Below, one piece after another: positions 8,851 to 18,525 of a stretch of DNA of 64,000 nucleotides. Origin of the DNA: Nisaea sp. (GTDB lineage Bacteria; Pseudomonadota; Alphaproteobacteria; Thalassobaculales; Thalassobaculaceae); contig NZ_JAXMNY010000001.1 in assembly GCF_034670185.1 (NCBI RefSeq), positions 620,001 through 684,000 on the forward strand. The letters run 5' to 3'. The translations under genes were made by a program, and so were the position numbers. Position 1 is the stretch's first letter. Each line of letters starts with the position of its first letter. The notes beneath the pieces were generated by a model. That model worked only from the letters and a program-made list of their open reading frames with translations. It did no database searches and was not told the origin of the DNA.

Positions 8851-11390
8851 CAGGCCTTGGCGATTTTGACTGCGCATTTCTTGAAATCCGTTTGCTTGGA
8901 GATCGGGTCGGTTGCATCCAGCGTAACTTTGTTGATCAGCTGACTGGCGTCGAACCAGGGAACGAAGACGAGCCCTTGCGGAGGCTTGTTCCGGCCCCTT
9001 GTCTCGACGCGGGTGCGGATCTCGCCGCGCCGCGATGTGATGGTGACTTCATCGCCCCGGCGAAGGCCTCGTTTCTGAGCATCGTCCGGGTGCATGAAGA
9101 CCACAGCATCCGGGAACGCCTTGTAGAGTTCCGGAACGCGCTGCGTCATCGAGCCCGAATGCCAGTGCTCCAGCACGCGGCCGGTGGAGAGCCAGAGATC
9201 GTATTCCTCGTCCGGTGCTTCCGCTGGCGGCTCGTAAGGCAGGGCGAAAATCCAGGCCTTGCCGTCCTTCTTGCCGTAGAACTGGACATCCTTTCCGGCC
9301 TCGACATAGGGATCGAGCCCCTCACGGAACCGCCAGCGCGTCTCCTTGCCGTCGACGACCGGCCAGCGCAGCCCGCGCACCTTGTGATAGGTGTCGAAGT
9401 CCGCCAGGTCGTGCCCGTGGCCCCGGCCGAAAGTCGCATACTCCTCGAACAGGCCCTTCTGCAGGTAGAAGCCGAAATCCTGGGACTCGGCATTCTCGAA
9501 CTCGAGGCTCGCGTCCGACAGCGGGAACTTGTTCGCGGTGCCATTGGCAAAGAGCACCTCGTAGAGGGTCTTGCCGCGGTATTCGGGGTTCTTGTCCAGA
9601 AGATCGTCCGGCCAGACCTCATCCGTCTTGAACCGTTTGGAAAACTCGACGGTTTGCCAGATATCCGATTTCGCTTCACCGGGAGCCCGCACCTGCTGAT
9701 ACCAGAACTGGGTGCGGCGTTCGGCATTGCCGTAGGCGCCTTCCTTTTCAACCCACATGGCGGTTGGCAGGATCAGGTCTGCTGCCTGCGCCGTGACTGT
9801 CGGGTAGGCGTCCGAGACGACAATGAAGTTGTCCGGATTCCGGTAACCCGGATAGCCTTCCTCATTGATGTTGGCTGCCGCCTGCATGTTGTTGTTGCAC
9901 TGGACCCAGTAGGCGTTGAGTTTGCCGTCCTTAAGCATCCGGTTTTGCAGCGCAGCATGGTAGCCGACCTTGCCTGGGATCGTGCCTTCGGGGATCTGCC
10001 AGATCTTCTCGGCGATATCCCGGTGCTCCTTCTTGGCCACGACATAGTCTGCTGGAAGCCGGTGCGCGAAGGTCCCGACCTCACGCGCTGTACCGCATGC
10101 GGAAGGTTGTCCGGTGAGCGAGAACGGGCTGTTGCCGGGCTCGGAGATTTTGCCCGTTAGAAGATGGATGTTGTAGATCAGGTTGTTGCACCAGACACCC
10201 CGGGTGTGCTGGTTGAAACCCATGGTCCAGAACGAGACGACCTTGCGGTTCGGGTCCGCGTAAAGCTCGGCCAATTCGATCAGTTGGTTCGTCGGCACGC
10301 CGGAGAGCTTCGAGACGCTATCGACGTCGTAGGCCGAAACGAATTTAGCGTAATCCTCGAAACTCATATCCGTGGAGCCGCCTGCCTTCTTGGCATTTTT
10401 GGCGTTTCTCTCCAGCTCGTGTTCCGGGCGGAGGCCATAGCCGATATCGGCATTGCCGAGCCGGAAACGCACGTGCTTTCCGACGAAGTTCTGATTCACA
10501 CGATCATTCTGGATGATGTAGTTGGCGATAAAGTTGAGGATCGCCAGGTCGGTCTGCGGGGTGAAGATGAGACCGCTGTCCGCCAGATCGTAGCAGCGAT
10601 GCTGATAGGTCGACAGCACGGTGACGTTGACATGCGGAGCGGAGAGCCGGCGGTCGGTTATCCGGGTCCAGAGGATCGGATGCATTTCCGCCATGTTCGA
10701 GCCCCAGAGCACGAATGCGTCGGTTTCCTCGATGTCGTCGTAGCACCCCATCGGCTCATCGATGCCGAAGGTCCGGATGAAACCGGCGACGGCCGAAGCC
10801 ATGCAGTGACGGGCGTTCGGGTCGATATGGTTGGAGCGGAAGCCAGCCTTGTAGAGCTTGGAGGCGGCATAGCCCTCCCAGACCGTCCACTGGCCTGAGC
10901 CGAACATGCCGACCGGCGGCATCTCCCCGCTGTTGCGGGTCTTGGCGATGGCGGCCTTGAATTTCTCCGCCATGATGTCGAAGGCCTGGTCCCAGCTGAC
11001 TTCGTGGAATTCGCCGTTCTTGTCGTACTTGCCGTCCGTCATCCGCAACAGCGGTTTCGTCAGCCGATCCGCGCCATATAGGATCTTTGAAAGGAAGTAG
11101 CCCTTCACGCAGTTCAGGCCGCGATTGACCTCTGCCTTGGCGTCGCCGTGTGTCGCGACGACGCGACCGTCCTTGACGCCGACCATGACCGAGCATCCTG
11201 TGCCGCAGAATCGGCAGGCGGCTTTGGACCAGCGCATTTCCGAGAGCTGGGCGGCGGCCTTCAGCTCTGCTGACTCGGCTGGAACGGGAAGGCCTGCACT
11301 TGCCGCTGCTGCCGCCGTCGCGGCTGCGACGGCCTGGACCTTGATATATTCGCGTCGGGAAAGCTTGGGACTATCGCCGTCTCTAGGCAT
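8850..11390 (-). CDS. napA: Periplasmic nitrate reductase catalytic subunit NapA
   Basis: This 846-residue Mo-bis-MGD enzyme reduces nitrate to nitrite in the periplasm. A twin-arginine signal (SRREYIK at about 11-17, then an Ala-rich stretch) directs folded export. The 4Fe-4S site is CRFCGTGC with a further Cys in GLNCVKGY. The Mo-ligand Cys lies in NARHCMASA near residue 195, as in NapA. The ATG at 11390 is preferred because GGAGG lies 5 bp upstream; in-frame ATGs exist at 11405 and 11429. It overlaps the end of napD by 8 bp. NapD is its dedicated signal-peptide chaperone. Confidence 0.96.
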   Translation of the reverse strand: MPRDGDSPKLSRREYIKVQAVAAATAAAAASAGLPVPAESAELKAAAQLSEMRWSKAACRFCGTGCSVMVGVKDGRVVATHGDAKAEVNRGLNCVKGYFLSKILYGADRLTKPLLRMTDGKYDKNGEFHEVSWDQAFDIMAEKFKAAIAKTRNSGEMPPVGMFGSGQWTVWEGYAASKLYKAGFRSNHIDPNARHCMASAVAGFIRTFGIDEPMGCYDDIEETDAFVLWGSNMAEMHPILWTRITDRRLSAPHVNVTVLSTYQHRCYDLADSGLIFTPQTDLAILNFIANYIIQNDRVNQNFVGKHVRFRLGNADIGYGLRPEHELERNAKNAKKAGGSTDMSFEDYAKFVSAYDVDSVSKLSGVPTNQLIELAELYADPNRKVVSFWTMGFNQHTRGVWCNNLIYNIHLLTGKISEPGNSPFSLTGQPSACGTAREVGTFAHRLPADYVVAKKEHRDIAEKIWQIPEGTIPGKVGYHAALQNRMLKDGKLNAYWVQCNNNMQAAANINEEGYPGYRNPDNFIVVSDAYPTVTAQAADLILPTAMWVEKEGAYGNAERRTQFWYQQVRAPGEAKSDIWQTVEFSKRFKTDEVWPDDLLDKNPEYRGKTLYEVLFANGTANKFPLSDASLEFENAESQDFGFYLQKGLFEEYATFGRGHGHDLADFDTYHKVRGLRWPVVDGKETRWRFREGLDPYVEAGKDVQFYGKKDGKAWIFALPYEPPAEAPDEEYDLWLSTGRVLEHWHSGSMTQRVPELYKAFPDAVVFMHPDDAQKRGLRRGDEVTITSRRGEIRTRVETRGRNKPPQGLVFVPWFDASQLINKVTLDATDPISKQTDFKKCAVKIAKA

Positions 11391-11721
11391 TGTCGCCTCC
11401 GTCATCAATCTGGTGGTAGACGAGAGCAACGCTCATCACCCCGGGGGTCTGCTCGAAAAGGTCGACGAATTCGACCAATTCGTGATCGTTGCGCGTCTCG
11501 ATCGTCGCGATCAGTTTTCCGATGCCGGGGGCATCGTGAAACTCGATGGAGGAGACCGGTGAAAAGCGCTGTCTGATCGCAGGCATGTTCTTCGGTTCGG
11601 CCTGAATGAGAATGCTGGCTATCTGATAGGGAGCGCTGGCGTCATTCGTGCCGGAACCTGTATCGCCGAAGAGAATTTTCCGCTTTGACGGGTCGACCCC
11701 GTCTTCTCGTTCCATGGCCAT
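11383..11721 (-). CDS. napD: NapD, chaperone of the NapA twin-arginine signal
   Basis: The last 85 residues match Nap[13 protein letters not shown], then [17 protein letters not shown] and [13 protein letters not shown]. NapD binds the NapA Tat signal and holds it until the cofactor is inserted. The frame is open back to a GTG at 11781, but GGGAG 6 bp before the ATG at 11721 supports that start (112 residues). Even so the protein carries a longer N-terminal extension than usual. It lies between napE and napA. Confidence 0.88.
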   Translation of the reverse strand: MAMEREDGVDPSKRKILFGDTGSGTNDASAPYQIASILIQAEPKNMPAIRQRFSPVSSIEFHDAPGIGKLIATIETRNDHELVEFVDLFEQTPGVMSVALVYHQIDDGGDNA

Positions 11722-11784
11722 CTGCTTCTCCCACATTCTGGTCGTGGATGGATGTGGCGGCATCGCAGCGGCCGCCGTCACGCT

Positions 11785-11940
11785 TTAAGCGCCGGGCGGA
11801 CCCGCGATGATCTGATAGATCCAGATCGCAAAGCCGAGGCCACCGACGAGTGTGACGGCGACGACTGGTGCCAGGACGATTGTCAGAAACAGGAAGGATT
11901 TGAGCTCGCGCGACTTCGCGGCCGACTGATCGGAATCCAT
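11785..11940 (-). CDS. napE: NapE, small membrane protein of the nap operon
   Basis: A 51-residue ORF starting MDSDQSAAKSRELKSFL, with one membrane helix (FLFLTIVLAPVVAVTLVGGLGFAIWIYQ) and ending GPPGA. Size, single helix, the FAIWIYQIIAGPPG end and the place at the head of napDABC identify NapE, whose function is still unknown. GGAGAG lies 5 bp before the ATG. It is short enough to be missed by gene finders with a 60-residue cut-off. Confidence 0.88.
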   Translation of the reverse strand: MDSDQSAAKSRELKSFLFLTIVLAPVVAVTLVGGLGFAIWIYQIIAGPPGA

Positions 11941-12015
11941 TGCTCTCTCCCCAAGCCCATTTCGAGCCTTTGTTAATTCTTGCGCAGCATTTTGCCCGGG
12001 GAGCGATCCGCATCA

Positions 12016-12029
12016 TTGATGCAGGTCAA
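12016..12029. promoter_or_regulatory. FNR/Anr-type box upstream of nap operon
   Basis: TTGATgcagGTCAA matches the FNR/Anr/FnrN consensus TTGATnnnnATCAA at nine of ten positions. It is centred about 82 bp before napE inside the 288-bp region between napE and the P460 gene. It predicts oxygen- or NO-responsive control of nap. No other feature was recognised in this intergenic region. Confidence 0.72.
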
Positions 12030-12228
12030 TATCGGAAGGTTTTTCTCTTTCCGTCAGGTCCCGAGGGCACTGCGTTTTACGAAGAGTGTCTAAAATTGAG
12101 TCCATTGCCTGAGATTTTCTTGGTTAACGCGAAAAAAGCATTTAAGCGGCGCGTTTCTAGAGCGGCAAGTACTGAGCCTCCGCCGATCCCAATGACCGGC
12201 GGAAGACGAATGACAATGCTGGGCTACC

Positions 12229-12972
12229 TCAGTTCGAGGACACGCGATACTCGTCCGGCAGGAAGAACATGCCGTCATTGTCTTCCGCGGCGTTATGGCA
12301 ATCAGCGCAGAACTGGACCTTCTTGCTGTTCTTCCCGTTGGTGACGCCCATGGTTTTTCCGTTCGGAAAGATCAGCGCGTATTCCCAGTCGAGTGTGCCC
12401 GCGTTGAAGCCCGCCTCTTTCTTCACCATCGTGAAGAGAGGTGCGCGTTTGACCTCGCCCTTCATGGTGACGTGGAAGCCATCCTTGGCGAGCACGGTGC
12501 CGACCGGGACGGACTTGGTGTTCTCGAACTGGCCATAAGCCTTGCCGATGTTGTTACCCCAATTGTTCACATATCGGTTGCCGTGCGTGCCGGACTGATA
12601 GGGCAGGGTGTTGTAATGGTTCCAGGTGTGGAACTCCTTGGCGCCGGGCAGGTCGGACTTGGCAAAACGCGGGTACATCGTGGCCTTGATACATTCGTAG
12701 GCCGCTTTCGCTTCCTCTTCCGTCAGATCGGCCTTTCCCTTGACCTTCTTCGGACTGCCGGAGGCTTTCCATGCGTCCTCGACCCGTTTCACGGTGCAGG
12801 TGCTGGCTGCGGCGGCAAGCTGGTTGCTGTGATCCCAGACTGCGTCGAGCTGGGCCTCCAATTTGTCCATGCTTTCGGTCTCGGCCCGTGCGGGCAGTCC
12901 AGCGGCAATGACGAGGCCCAGAAAACCGACCGACGCCGAAAGCAGAACGAGGGATGTTCTGGTTAATTTCAT
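12229..12972 (-). CDS. Cytochrome P460 family protein
   Basis: A 247-residue exported protein. The start at 12972 (MKLTRTS) has GGAGAG upstream and gives a clean signal peptide ending ARA near residue 30. The C-terminal half has the P460/cytochrome c'-beta pattern: APLFTMVKKEAGFNAGTLDWEYALIFPNG, then a single heme site CADCHNAAEDNDGMFF near the C-terminus. P460 proteins oxidise hydroxylamine or bind NO, through a Lys-heme cross-link in the true P460 enzymes. Whether this one has the cross-link cannot be decided here. It lies just upstream of the nap operon in the same direction, which suggests a role with N-oxides. Confidence 0.85.
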   Translation of the reverse strand: MKLTRTSLVLLSASVGFLGLVIAAGLPARAETESMDKLEAQLDAVWDHSNQLAAAASTCTVKRVEDAWKASGSPKKVKGKADLTEEEAKAAYECIKATMYPRFAKSDLPGAKEFHTWNHYNTLPYQSGTHGNRYVNNWGNNIGKAYGQFENTKSVPVGTVLAKDGFHVTMKGEVKRAPLFTMVKKEAGFNAGTLDWEYALIFPNGKTMGVTNGKNSKKVQFCADCHNAAEDNDGMFFLPDEYRVSSN

Positions 12973-13094
12973 GTCTCTCTCCTGAATGGCTGGCACCTGA
13001 ATTGGAGCCTGTTTCAGGAGAGAGTGGCATGAGTTCAGATGTATGGCCGGTCACGCTCACTCAAACAAATGTGTGCGCGACGTGTGCATCAGTT

Positions 13095-14243
13095 TCAGGA
13101 GGCAGCCTGCGCGCGTTGCCCCTGTGCCCGCTTGTCCAGCCACCAGGCATATTGCGGCGGCCAGTTTTTGAATTCGGGATCCAGCCCGAAGGCGTCTGCA
13201 GCATGGCGCGGCCAGAACGGATTGTAGAGCGCCTCGCGGCCGATCGCGATCAGGTCCGCGTCCCCTGCTTGCAGGATGGCTTCTGCATGGTGCGGGTCTG
13301 TGATCAGGCCGACGGCCTGTGTCATCATGTCGACCTCGCGCCGGATCTCGGCGGCATAGGGCACCTGATAGCCCGGCTCCCGGACCAGCTTGAAGTTGGT
13401 TGCGCCTTTCGGGGACTGGCCGCCAGAGGAGCAGTCGATCACATCCACGCCGCGCGCCTTCAATTCTTTCGCAAAAGTCAGGCTGTCCTCCATCTCCCAG
13501 CCGCCTTCGATGGCGTCGACGGCAGAGATGCGGACAAACAGCGGCAGATTATCCGGCAATGCAGCCCGGACATCTTCCGCGATCTCCAGCGAGAGGCGCA
13601 TCCGGCCTTCGAGATCGCCGCCATAAGCATCTTTGCGGAAATTGCCGAGCGGGGAGAGGAAGGTCTGCAGCAGGTAGCCATGCGCGCAATGGATTTCGAC
13701 GGACTCGAAACCGGCATCGACCGAGCGTTTCGTCGCGTCCGCGAAGGCACCGCGGAGCCGCTTCATGTCATCGAGATCGAGCTCACGGGGCGTCAGCCAG
13801 CCGTCGGCCAGCGGCACCGGGCTCGGCGCTTCCGGCTGCCAGGGCGTGTCTCCATCGGCAATGTTCTCGGGTGTCAGCGGGCCGTTGCCCTTCCATGGGC
13901 GCTGCATGCTGCCCTTGCGGCCGGAATGGCCGATCTGGATCGCCGGGACGCTGCCTTCCGATTTCAGGAAAGTGGCGATCGGTGCCAGCTTTTTCGCCTG
14001 CTCGTCCGTCCAGATGCCGAGATCGCCGTGCGTGATGCGTCCGTCGCGGCTCACGGCCGTTACTTCCAGAATGACCATGCCGGCACCGCCGAGGGCGAAT
14101 TTGCCGAGATGGGCCATATGGAAGTCGGTCGGCAAACCTTCTTCGGCGGAATACATGCACATGGGCGGGATCACGATGCGGTTCGGCAAGGTAATGTCGC
14201 GGAGCTGGATCGGCTGGAAAAGCAGTGGTGTGGATGCAGTCAT
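13095..14243 (-). CDS. Old Yellow Enzyme family NADH:flavin oxidoreductase (YqjM-like)
   Basis: A 382-residue FMN-dependent TIM-barrel ene-reductase. LLFQPIQLRDITLPNRIVIPPMCMYSA is the FMN-binding start. The substrate-binding pair is in VEIHCAHGYLLQTFLSPLGN (HxxH rather than HxxN, as in the YqjM class). The second phosphate-binding region is ADLIAIGREALYNPFW. It is likely to reduce activated C=C bonds with NAD(P)H; the natural substrate is unknown. It stands alone, divergent from the M20 amidohydrolase over about 195 bp. Confidence 0.92.
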   Translation of the reverse strand: MTASTPLLFQPIQLRDITLPNRIVIPPMCMYSAEEGLPTDFHMAHLGKFALGGAGMVILEVTAVSRDGRITHGDLGIWTDEQAKKLAPIATFLKSEGSVPAIQIGHSGRKGSMQRPWKGNGPLTPENIADGDTPWQPEAPSPVPLADGWLTPRELDLDDMKRLRGAFADATKRSVDAGFESVEIHCAHGYLLQTFLSPLGNFRKDAYGGDLEGRMRLSLEIAEDVRAALPDNLPLFVRISAVDAIEGGWEMEDSLTFAKELKARGVDVIDCSSGGQSPKGATNFKLVREPGYQVPYAAEIRREVDMMTQAVGLITDPHHAEAILQAGDADLIAIGREALYNPFWPRHAADAFGLDPEFKNWPPQYAWWLDKRAQGQRAQAAS

Positions 14244-14439
14244 TTAGTCCTCCCCATTTTTAGTCGTTCTCGTTTTTTCGGGGAGGATAACCGAAAACAG
14301 TCCAAATCGCGTAAGACAGGAAGGTTCTCCAAGGGTTAAGTCTTAAGCGCGCGTTCGGCACTTGACAGGGGCGCTCTGTGCGCCATCGTGCGGGTTGTTC
14401 CATTTCAGTGAAATCTTCCCGCCCGCAAGGAGCCGTTTC

Positions 14440-15609
14440 ATGCCTATCGTCAATCGCATCGCCGATTTCCATGCCGAACTGACCGGCTGGCGACGCCATA
14501 TCCATCAGAACCCGGAGCTTGGTTTCGAAGAGTTCGAGACCGCCGATTTCGTGGCGGAACGGTTGACGGATATGGGCCTTGAGATCCATCGCGGTCTCGG
14601 CGGCACCGGCGTGGTGGCAACGATCAAGGGCAATGGCGGGGATGGCCCGGCAATCGGATTGCGGGCCGACATGGATGCACTCCCGATCCAGGAAAAGGGT
14701 ACGCCGGAATATCGGTCGAAGAATGACGGAAAGATGCATGCCTGCGGCCATGACGGCCACACCACCATGTTGCTCGGTGCCGCCAAGTATCTTGCCGAGA
14801 CCCGCAATTTCGCCGGCACCGTACAGCTGATCTTCCAACCGGCCGAGGAAGGCAAGGGCGGTGGCAAGAAGATGGTCGAGGACGGCCTGTTCAAGCTGTT
14901 CCCGGTGGACGAGGTCTATGGCATGCACAACCGGCCGGAAATGCCGGTCGGCAGCTTCGGCGTTTCCGCCGGCCCGGTAATGGCCGCTCGCGATAACTGG
15001 GAGCTCTTCATCTCCGGCCGGGGCGCGCATGCGGCCATGCCGCATCAGGGGGTCGATCCGGTTGTGGTTGGCGCGAACATCGTGATGGCCCTGCAGACCA
15101 TTACCAGCCGCAATATTGACCCGGCGGAAGCGCTCGTCATCAGCGCTACCCAGTTCCATGCCGGGGACGCCTTCAACGTGATCCCGGACGATATCATCCT
15201 GCGCGGCACCTGCCGGGTGCTGAACCCGGATTTGCAGGCAACCCTGCCGGAGAGCATCAAGAGAGTGGCGGACGGCATTGCCGCGACTTACGGGGCGACG
15301 GCGGAGCTGAACTATATCTCAGGCTATCCGGCGACCGTGAATACCGAGAAGGAAGCTGATTTCGCAGCCTCTGTTTGCGCCGAGATCGCCGGCGGCATGG
15401 GTACGGTAGACCGGGAGCTGCCGCCGAGCATGGGCGCCGAGGACTTCTCCTACATGCTGCAAGAGAAGCCGGGCGCCTATATCTGGTGTGGCAACGGTGA
15501 CACCGCCGGCCTGCACCATCCGGAATATGACTTCAACGACGAAGCCCTGACCGTCGGCGCCAGCTATTGGAGCAAGCTGGTCGAAACCCGGCTAGCCAGA
15601 TCGGCCTGA
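14440..15609 (+). CDS. M20 family amidohydrolase (hippurate hydrolase type)
   Basis: A 389-residue metal-dependent amidase. AAGGAG 7 bp before the ATG at 14440 fixes the start. Zinc-binding and catalytic blocks are visible: GLRADMDALPIQE, HACGHDGHTTMLLGAAKYL, FQPAEEGKGGGKKMVEDG, and MGAEDFSYML near the C-terminus. The dimerisation domain holds RGAHAAMPHQGVDP. Such enzymes hydrolyse N-acyl amino acids; the acyl group and amino acid cannot be assigned. The P-loop kinase begins 4 bp after the stop. Confidence 0.92.
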   Translation: MPIVNRIADFHAELTGWRRHIHQNPELGFEEFETADFVAERLTDMGLEIHRGLGGTGVVATIKGNGGDGPAIGLRADMDALPIQEKGTPEYRSKNDGKMHACGHDGHTTMLLGAAKYLAETRNFAGTVQLIFQPAEEGKGGGKKMVEDGLFKLFPVDEVYGMHNRPEMPVGSFGVSAGPVMAARDNWELFISGRGAHAAMPHQGVDPVVVGANIVMALQTITSRNIDPAEALVISATQFHAGDAFNVIPDDIILRGTCRVLNPDLQATLPESIKRVADGIAATYGATAELNYISGYPATVNTEKEADFAASVCAEIAGGMGTVDRELPPSMGAEDFSYMLQEKPGAYIWCGNGDTAGLHHPEYDFNDEALTVGASYWSKLVETRLARSA

Positions 15610-15613
15610 GGTC

Positions 15614-16192
15614 ATGAGAGGCGCCAATGCGACGGTGGACCGCGATCTGCCGCAGAGACTGCATGTCTTTGGCGCCTCCGGCTCGGGCACGAGCACTTTT
15701 GGCCGTGCCTGGGCCGACCGCTACGGTCACAAGCATCTGGATACAGACGATTTTTACTGGATGCCGACCGAACCGCCTTTCCAGGAAAAGCGTCCGGCAC
15801 CGGAGCGTATCCGGCTGTTGAAGCAGGCCTTCGCGGAGGCCGGAAGCTGGATACTGACTGGCTCGATGGTGTCCTGGGGCGAGCCGCTGATCGACAGTTT
15901 CCAGCTCGCTGTCTTTGTCTATACGCCCTTCAATCTGCGCTTGGAGCGTCTGATCGCTCGCGAGGAAGCGCGCTATGGCGCCGAAGCTCTTGAGCCGGGC
16001 GGAGCGCATTACGACGCGCATATGGCCTTTATAGAATGGGCGGCATCCTACGACACGGGTGGCCCTGAAATTCGCAGCCTGAAGATGCATGAGGCCTGGA
16101 TCGAACGTCTGCCGTGTCCGGTCGTCCGCGTTTTTGGCACTGACACGACCGAGACTCAGATCGAGCAGGTTAGCGATTTAGTTTGGGCCTAG
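15614..16192 (+). CDS. P-loop kinase-like protein (adenylate-kinase fold)
   Basis: A 192-residue protein with a Walker A motif GASGSGTST (near residue 20) and, further on, HLDTDDFYWMPT, as in FlaR/shikimate-kinase-like small NTPases. A lid-like Arg-rich segment follows (RLERLIAREEARYG). The fold suggests phosphorylation of a small molecule, but no substrate is implied by the sequence. It starts 4 bp after the amidohydrolase and is probably in the same transcript. Confidence 0.8.
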   Translation: MRGANATVDRDLPQRLHVFGASGSGTSTFGRAWADRYGHKHLDTDDFYWMPTEPPFQEKRPAPERIRLLKQAFAEAGSWILTGSMVSWGEPLIDSFQLAVFVYTPFNLRLERLIAREEARYGAEALEPGGAHYDAHMAFIEWAASYDTGGPEIRSLKMHEAWIERLPCPVVRVFGTDTTETQIEQVSDLVWA

Positions 16193-16244
16193 TGCGGTTC
16201 TGGCACCTCGATCCTTCCCGCCATTCTTCGTTTCTGAACCTGTT

Positions 16245-16880
16245 TTAGCTTTGCAGGCGTTCGCGGGTTACGGAGGAGATAGCCGCGTCCGCTCCGTCAC
16301 GGGAATCGAGCCCGGACATGACGCCTTTCTTATCCTCCGCAGGGCGGTTCTGGCTCAGCTTCCACTTGCCGTCGATCCGGGTAATCGGAATTTCGAAGCC
16401 GATGATGCCCTTGAGGTGGGATTGCACGAAATTCTCCGGTGCGTCGTTCACGGCCCACGGCTCGGCGTTCTCCGCCTCGTGTTTGTCCGTCAGCCGAGAT
16501 ACCTGATCGCGCAAACGTTCCGTATCCTCGAAGAAGCTGATCTGCCCGTAGGCATGGACGGCGACGTAGTTCCAGGTCGGCACCACTTTGCCGTGCTCCT
16601 GCTTGGTCGCATACCAGTTAGGAGTGATGTAGGCGTCCGGCCCCTGGAAGATCGCCAGCGCCTCGATATTGGATGCCTCGGTCTTGGTCTGGATATTTGC
16701 CTTGGCGAGATGCCCGGTCAGCGTGCCGTGTGTGCCTTTTTCGGCGTCCAGCAGCATCGGCACATGACTGGCGACCAGCCCGTCGGGGCCGAGTGTTACC
16801 AGGGTGCCGAAGGCGATACGGCGGATGGTCTCATGCAGCAGGGCGATATCGTCTTCGCGAAAATGCGGCGGTGTGTACAT
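16245..16880 (-). CDS. PaiB family FMN-binding protein
   Basis: A 211-residue protein matching the PaiB family throughout: MYTPPHFRE start, GTLVTLGPDGLVASHVPM, then GPDAYITPNWYATK and VPTWNYVAVHAYG. Bacillus PaiB was described as a negative regulator of sporulation and protease genes, but the fold is a split-barrel flavin-binding one, and the biochemical role here is unknown. The start at 16880 replaces a 19-residue longer reading without similarity. It is convergent with the P-loop kinase. Confidence 0.9.
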   Translation of the reverse strand: MYTPPHFREDDIALLHETIRRIAFGTLVTLGPDGLVASHVPMLLDAEKGTHGTLTGHLAKANIQTKTEASNIEALAIFQGPDAYITPNWYATKQEHGKVVPTWNYVAVHAYGQISFFEDTERLRDQVSRLTDKHEAENAEPWAVNDAPENFVQSHLKGIIGFEIPITRIDGKWKLSQNRPAEDKKGVMSGLDSRDGADAAISSVTRERLQS

Positions 16881-16947
16881 GAGATTTCTCCGGTCATGAA
16901 AGGCGCCGGCGCAAGGTTGCGCCGGCGCGTTCCTCAATCTGATTTCG

Positions 16948-18387
16948 TCAGATTGGCAGGATATAGGCGGTTTTCACCGTTGTGTAGAATTCCGACGCAT
17001 AGCGGCCCTGCTCGCGGGCGCCGTAGCTGGAGCCTTTCCGGCCGCCGAACGGTACATGATAATCAACGCCCGCCGTCGGCAGGTTGACCATGACCATGCC
17101 AGCCTCGGAATTGCGCTTGAAGTCACTGGCGAATTTCAGGCTCGAGGTGCAGATGCCGGAGGACAGACCGAAGGTCGTGTCGTTGGCGACGGCGAGGGCC
17201 TCGTCATAATCCTTCACCCGGATCACGCTGGCGACCGGACCGAACACTTCCTCGCGGTTGATGCGCATGGAATTGGTCGTCTCGGTGAACAGGGCCGGCT
17301 GCAGGTAGAATCCCGGTGTAGCGCGTTCGAGACGTTCGCCACCAAAGGCCAGCTTGGCGCCTTCCTGTTGGCCGATCTTGATGTATTCCTCGTCCTGCGC
17401 GAGCTGGCTGGCATCGACCACAGGGCCGATATGCGTGCCCTCGGCGAGCGCGTCATCCACCTTCAGGCCTTTCAGTTTCTCGATGCAGGCGGCAACGAAC
17501 TTGTCGTGGATGCCTTCGGTCACGATCAGCCGGGAAGAGGCGGTGCAGCGCTGGCCGGTCGAGAAGAAGGCGCCGTTCACGGCAACATCGACGGCGGTTG
17601 CGAGATCGGCATCGTCCAGCACGACGAGCGGGTTCTTGCCGCCCATCTCAAGTTGGTACTTCTTCATGGTGGCGGAACATTTCGCCGCCACATGCGCGCC
17701 GGTCGCGACCGAGCCGGTGAAGGTCACAGCATTGATCTTGGTGCTGGAGAGAATGGTCTCGCCAACGGTGCCGCCGCTGCCCATTACCAGGTTCAGCACA
17801 CCGTCCGGCAGACCGGCTTTTTTCAGGATGTCGACCAGTGCCCAGGCGCAACCCGGTACCAGACCGGCCGGCTTGAAGACGATGGCGTTGCCGTAGCAGA
17901 GCGCCGGGGCGATCTTCCAGGCCGGGATGGCGATCGGGAAGTTCCACGGTGTGATGATGCCGACGACGCCAATCGGCTCACGGGTGATCTCGACTTCGAG
18001 GCCCGGACGGGTGGAGGCGATCTTCTCGCCTGACAGGCGCAGGCACTCGCCAGCGAAGAAATCGAACACCTGGGCGGCGCGGATGGTTTCGCCGATACCT
18101 TCGGGGAGAGTCTTGCCTTCTTCGCGGGCGAGCAGGCGGCCGAGCTCTTCCTTGCGGGCCATGATCTCGGCGGACGCGGCGGCCAGAATATCGTGGCGCT
18201 GCTGGATCGGGCTGCGGGCCCAAGCGTGGGAGGCAGCGACGGCGGCGTCGATGGCCTGTTCCGTTGCGGCGGCATCAGCCTGCGCGAACTGGCCGACCAC
18301 GTCGCCAGTGTTGGACGGATTGATGTTATCGCTCGCGTTCGTGCCCTCGACCCAGTCGCCGGCGATCAGATTGCGGTGCAGTGTCAT
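16948..18387 (-). CDS. NAD(P)-dependent aldehyde dehydrogenase, possibly 2-oxoglutarate semialdehyde dehydrogenase
   Basis: A 479-residue ALDH. Visible: Rossmann region WNFPIAIPAWKIAPAL, FTGSVATG, catalytic Glu in LEMGGKNPLVVLDDAD, catalytic Cys in FSTGQRCTASSRL, and EVFGPVASV. The sequence style matches the alpha-ketoglutaric semialdehyde dehydrogenases of pentose or glucarate catabolism. This fits its upstream neighbour, a FAH-family protein resembling 2-keto-3-deoxy-xylonate dehydratase, 138 bp away on the same strand. The substrate call is inference from these two facts. Confidence 0.85.
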   Translation of the reverse strand: MTLHRNLIAGDWVEGTNASDNINPSNTGDVVGQFAQADAAATEQAIDAAVAASHAWARSPIQQRHDILAAASAEIMARKEELGRLLAREEGKTLPEGIGETIRAAQVFDFFAGECLRLSGEKIASTRPGLEVEITREPIGVVGIITPWNFPIAIPAWKIAPALCYGNAIVFKPAGLVPGCAWALVDILKKAGLPDGVLNLVMGSGGTVGETILSSTKINAVTFTGSVATGAHVAAKCSATMKKYQLEMGGKNPLVVLDDADLATAVDVAVNGAFFSTGQRCTASSRLIVTEGIHDKFVAACIEKLKGLKVDDALAEGTHIGPVVDASQLAQDEEYIKIGQQEGAKLAFGGERLERATPGFYLQPALFTETTNSMRINREEVFGPVASVIRVKDYDEALAVANDTTFGLSSGICTSSLKFASDFKRNSEAGMVMVNLPTAGVDYHVPFGGRKGSSYGAREQGRYASEFYTTVKTAYILPI

Positions 18388-18525
18388 GAGTTCCCTCTCT
18401 CGCTTCCGATCCGTTTCGGACCGGGTTTTAAATCGGAGGCGAGCTTACGCCGCATCTGGCAGGGATCAATGGGCTCCGCAGATTTTTATTTTATGCTCAT
18501 GTGGAAAGAGTAGGGACGGAGTGGA

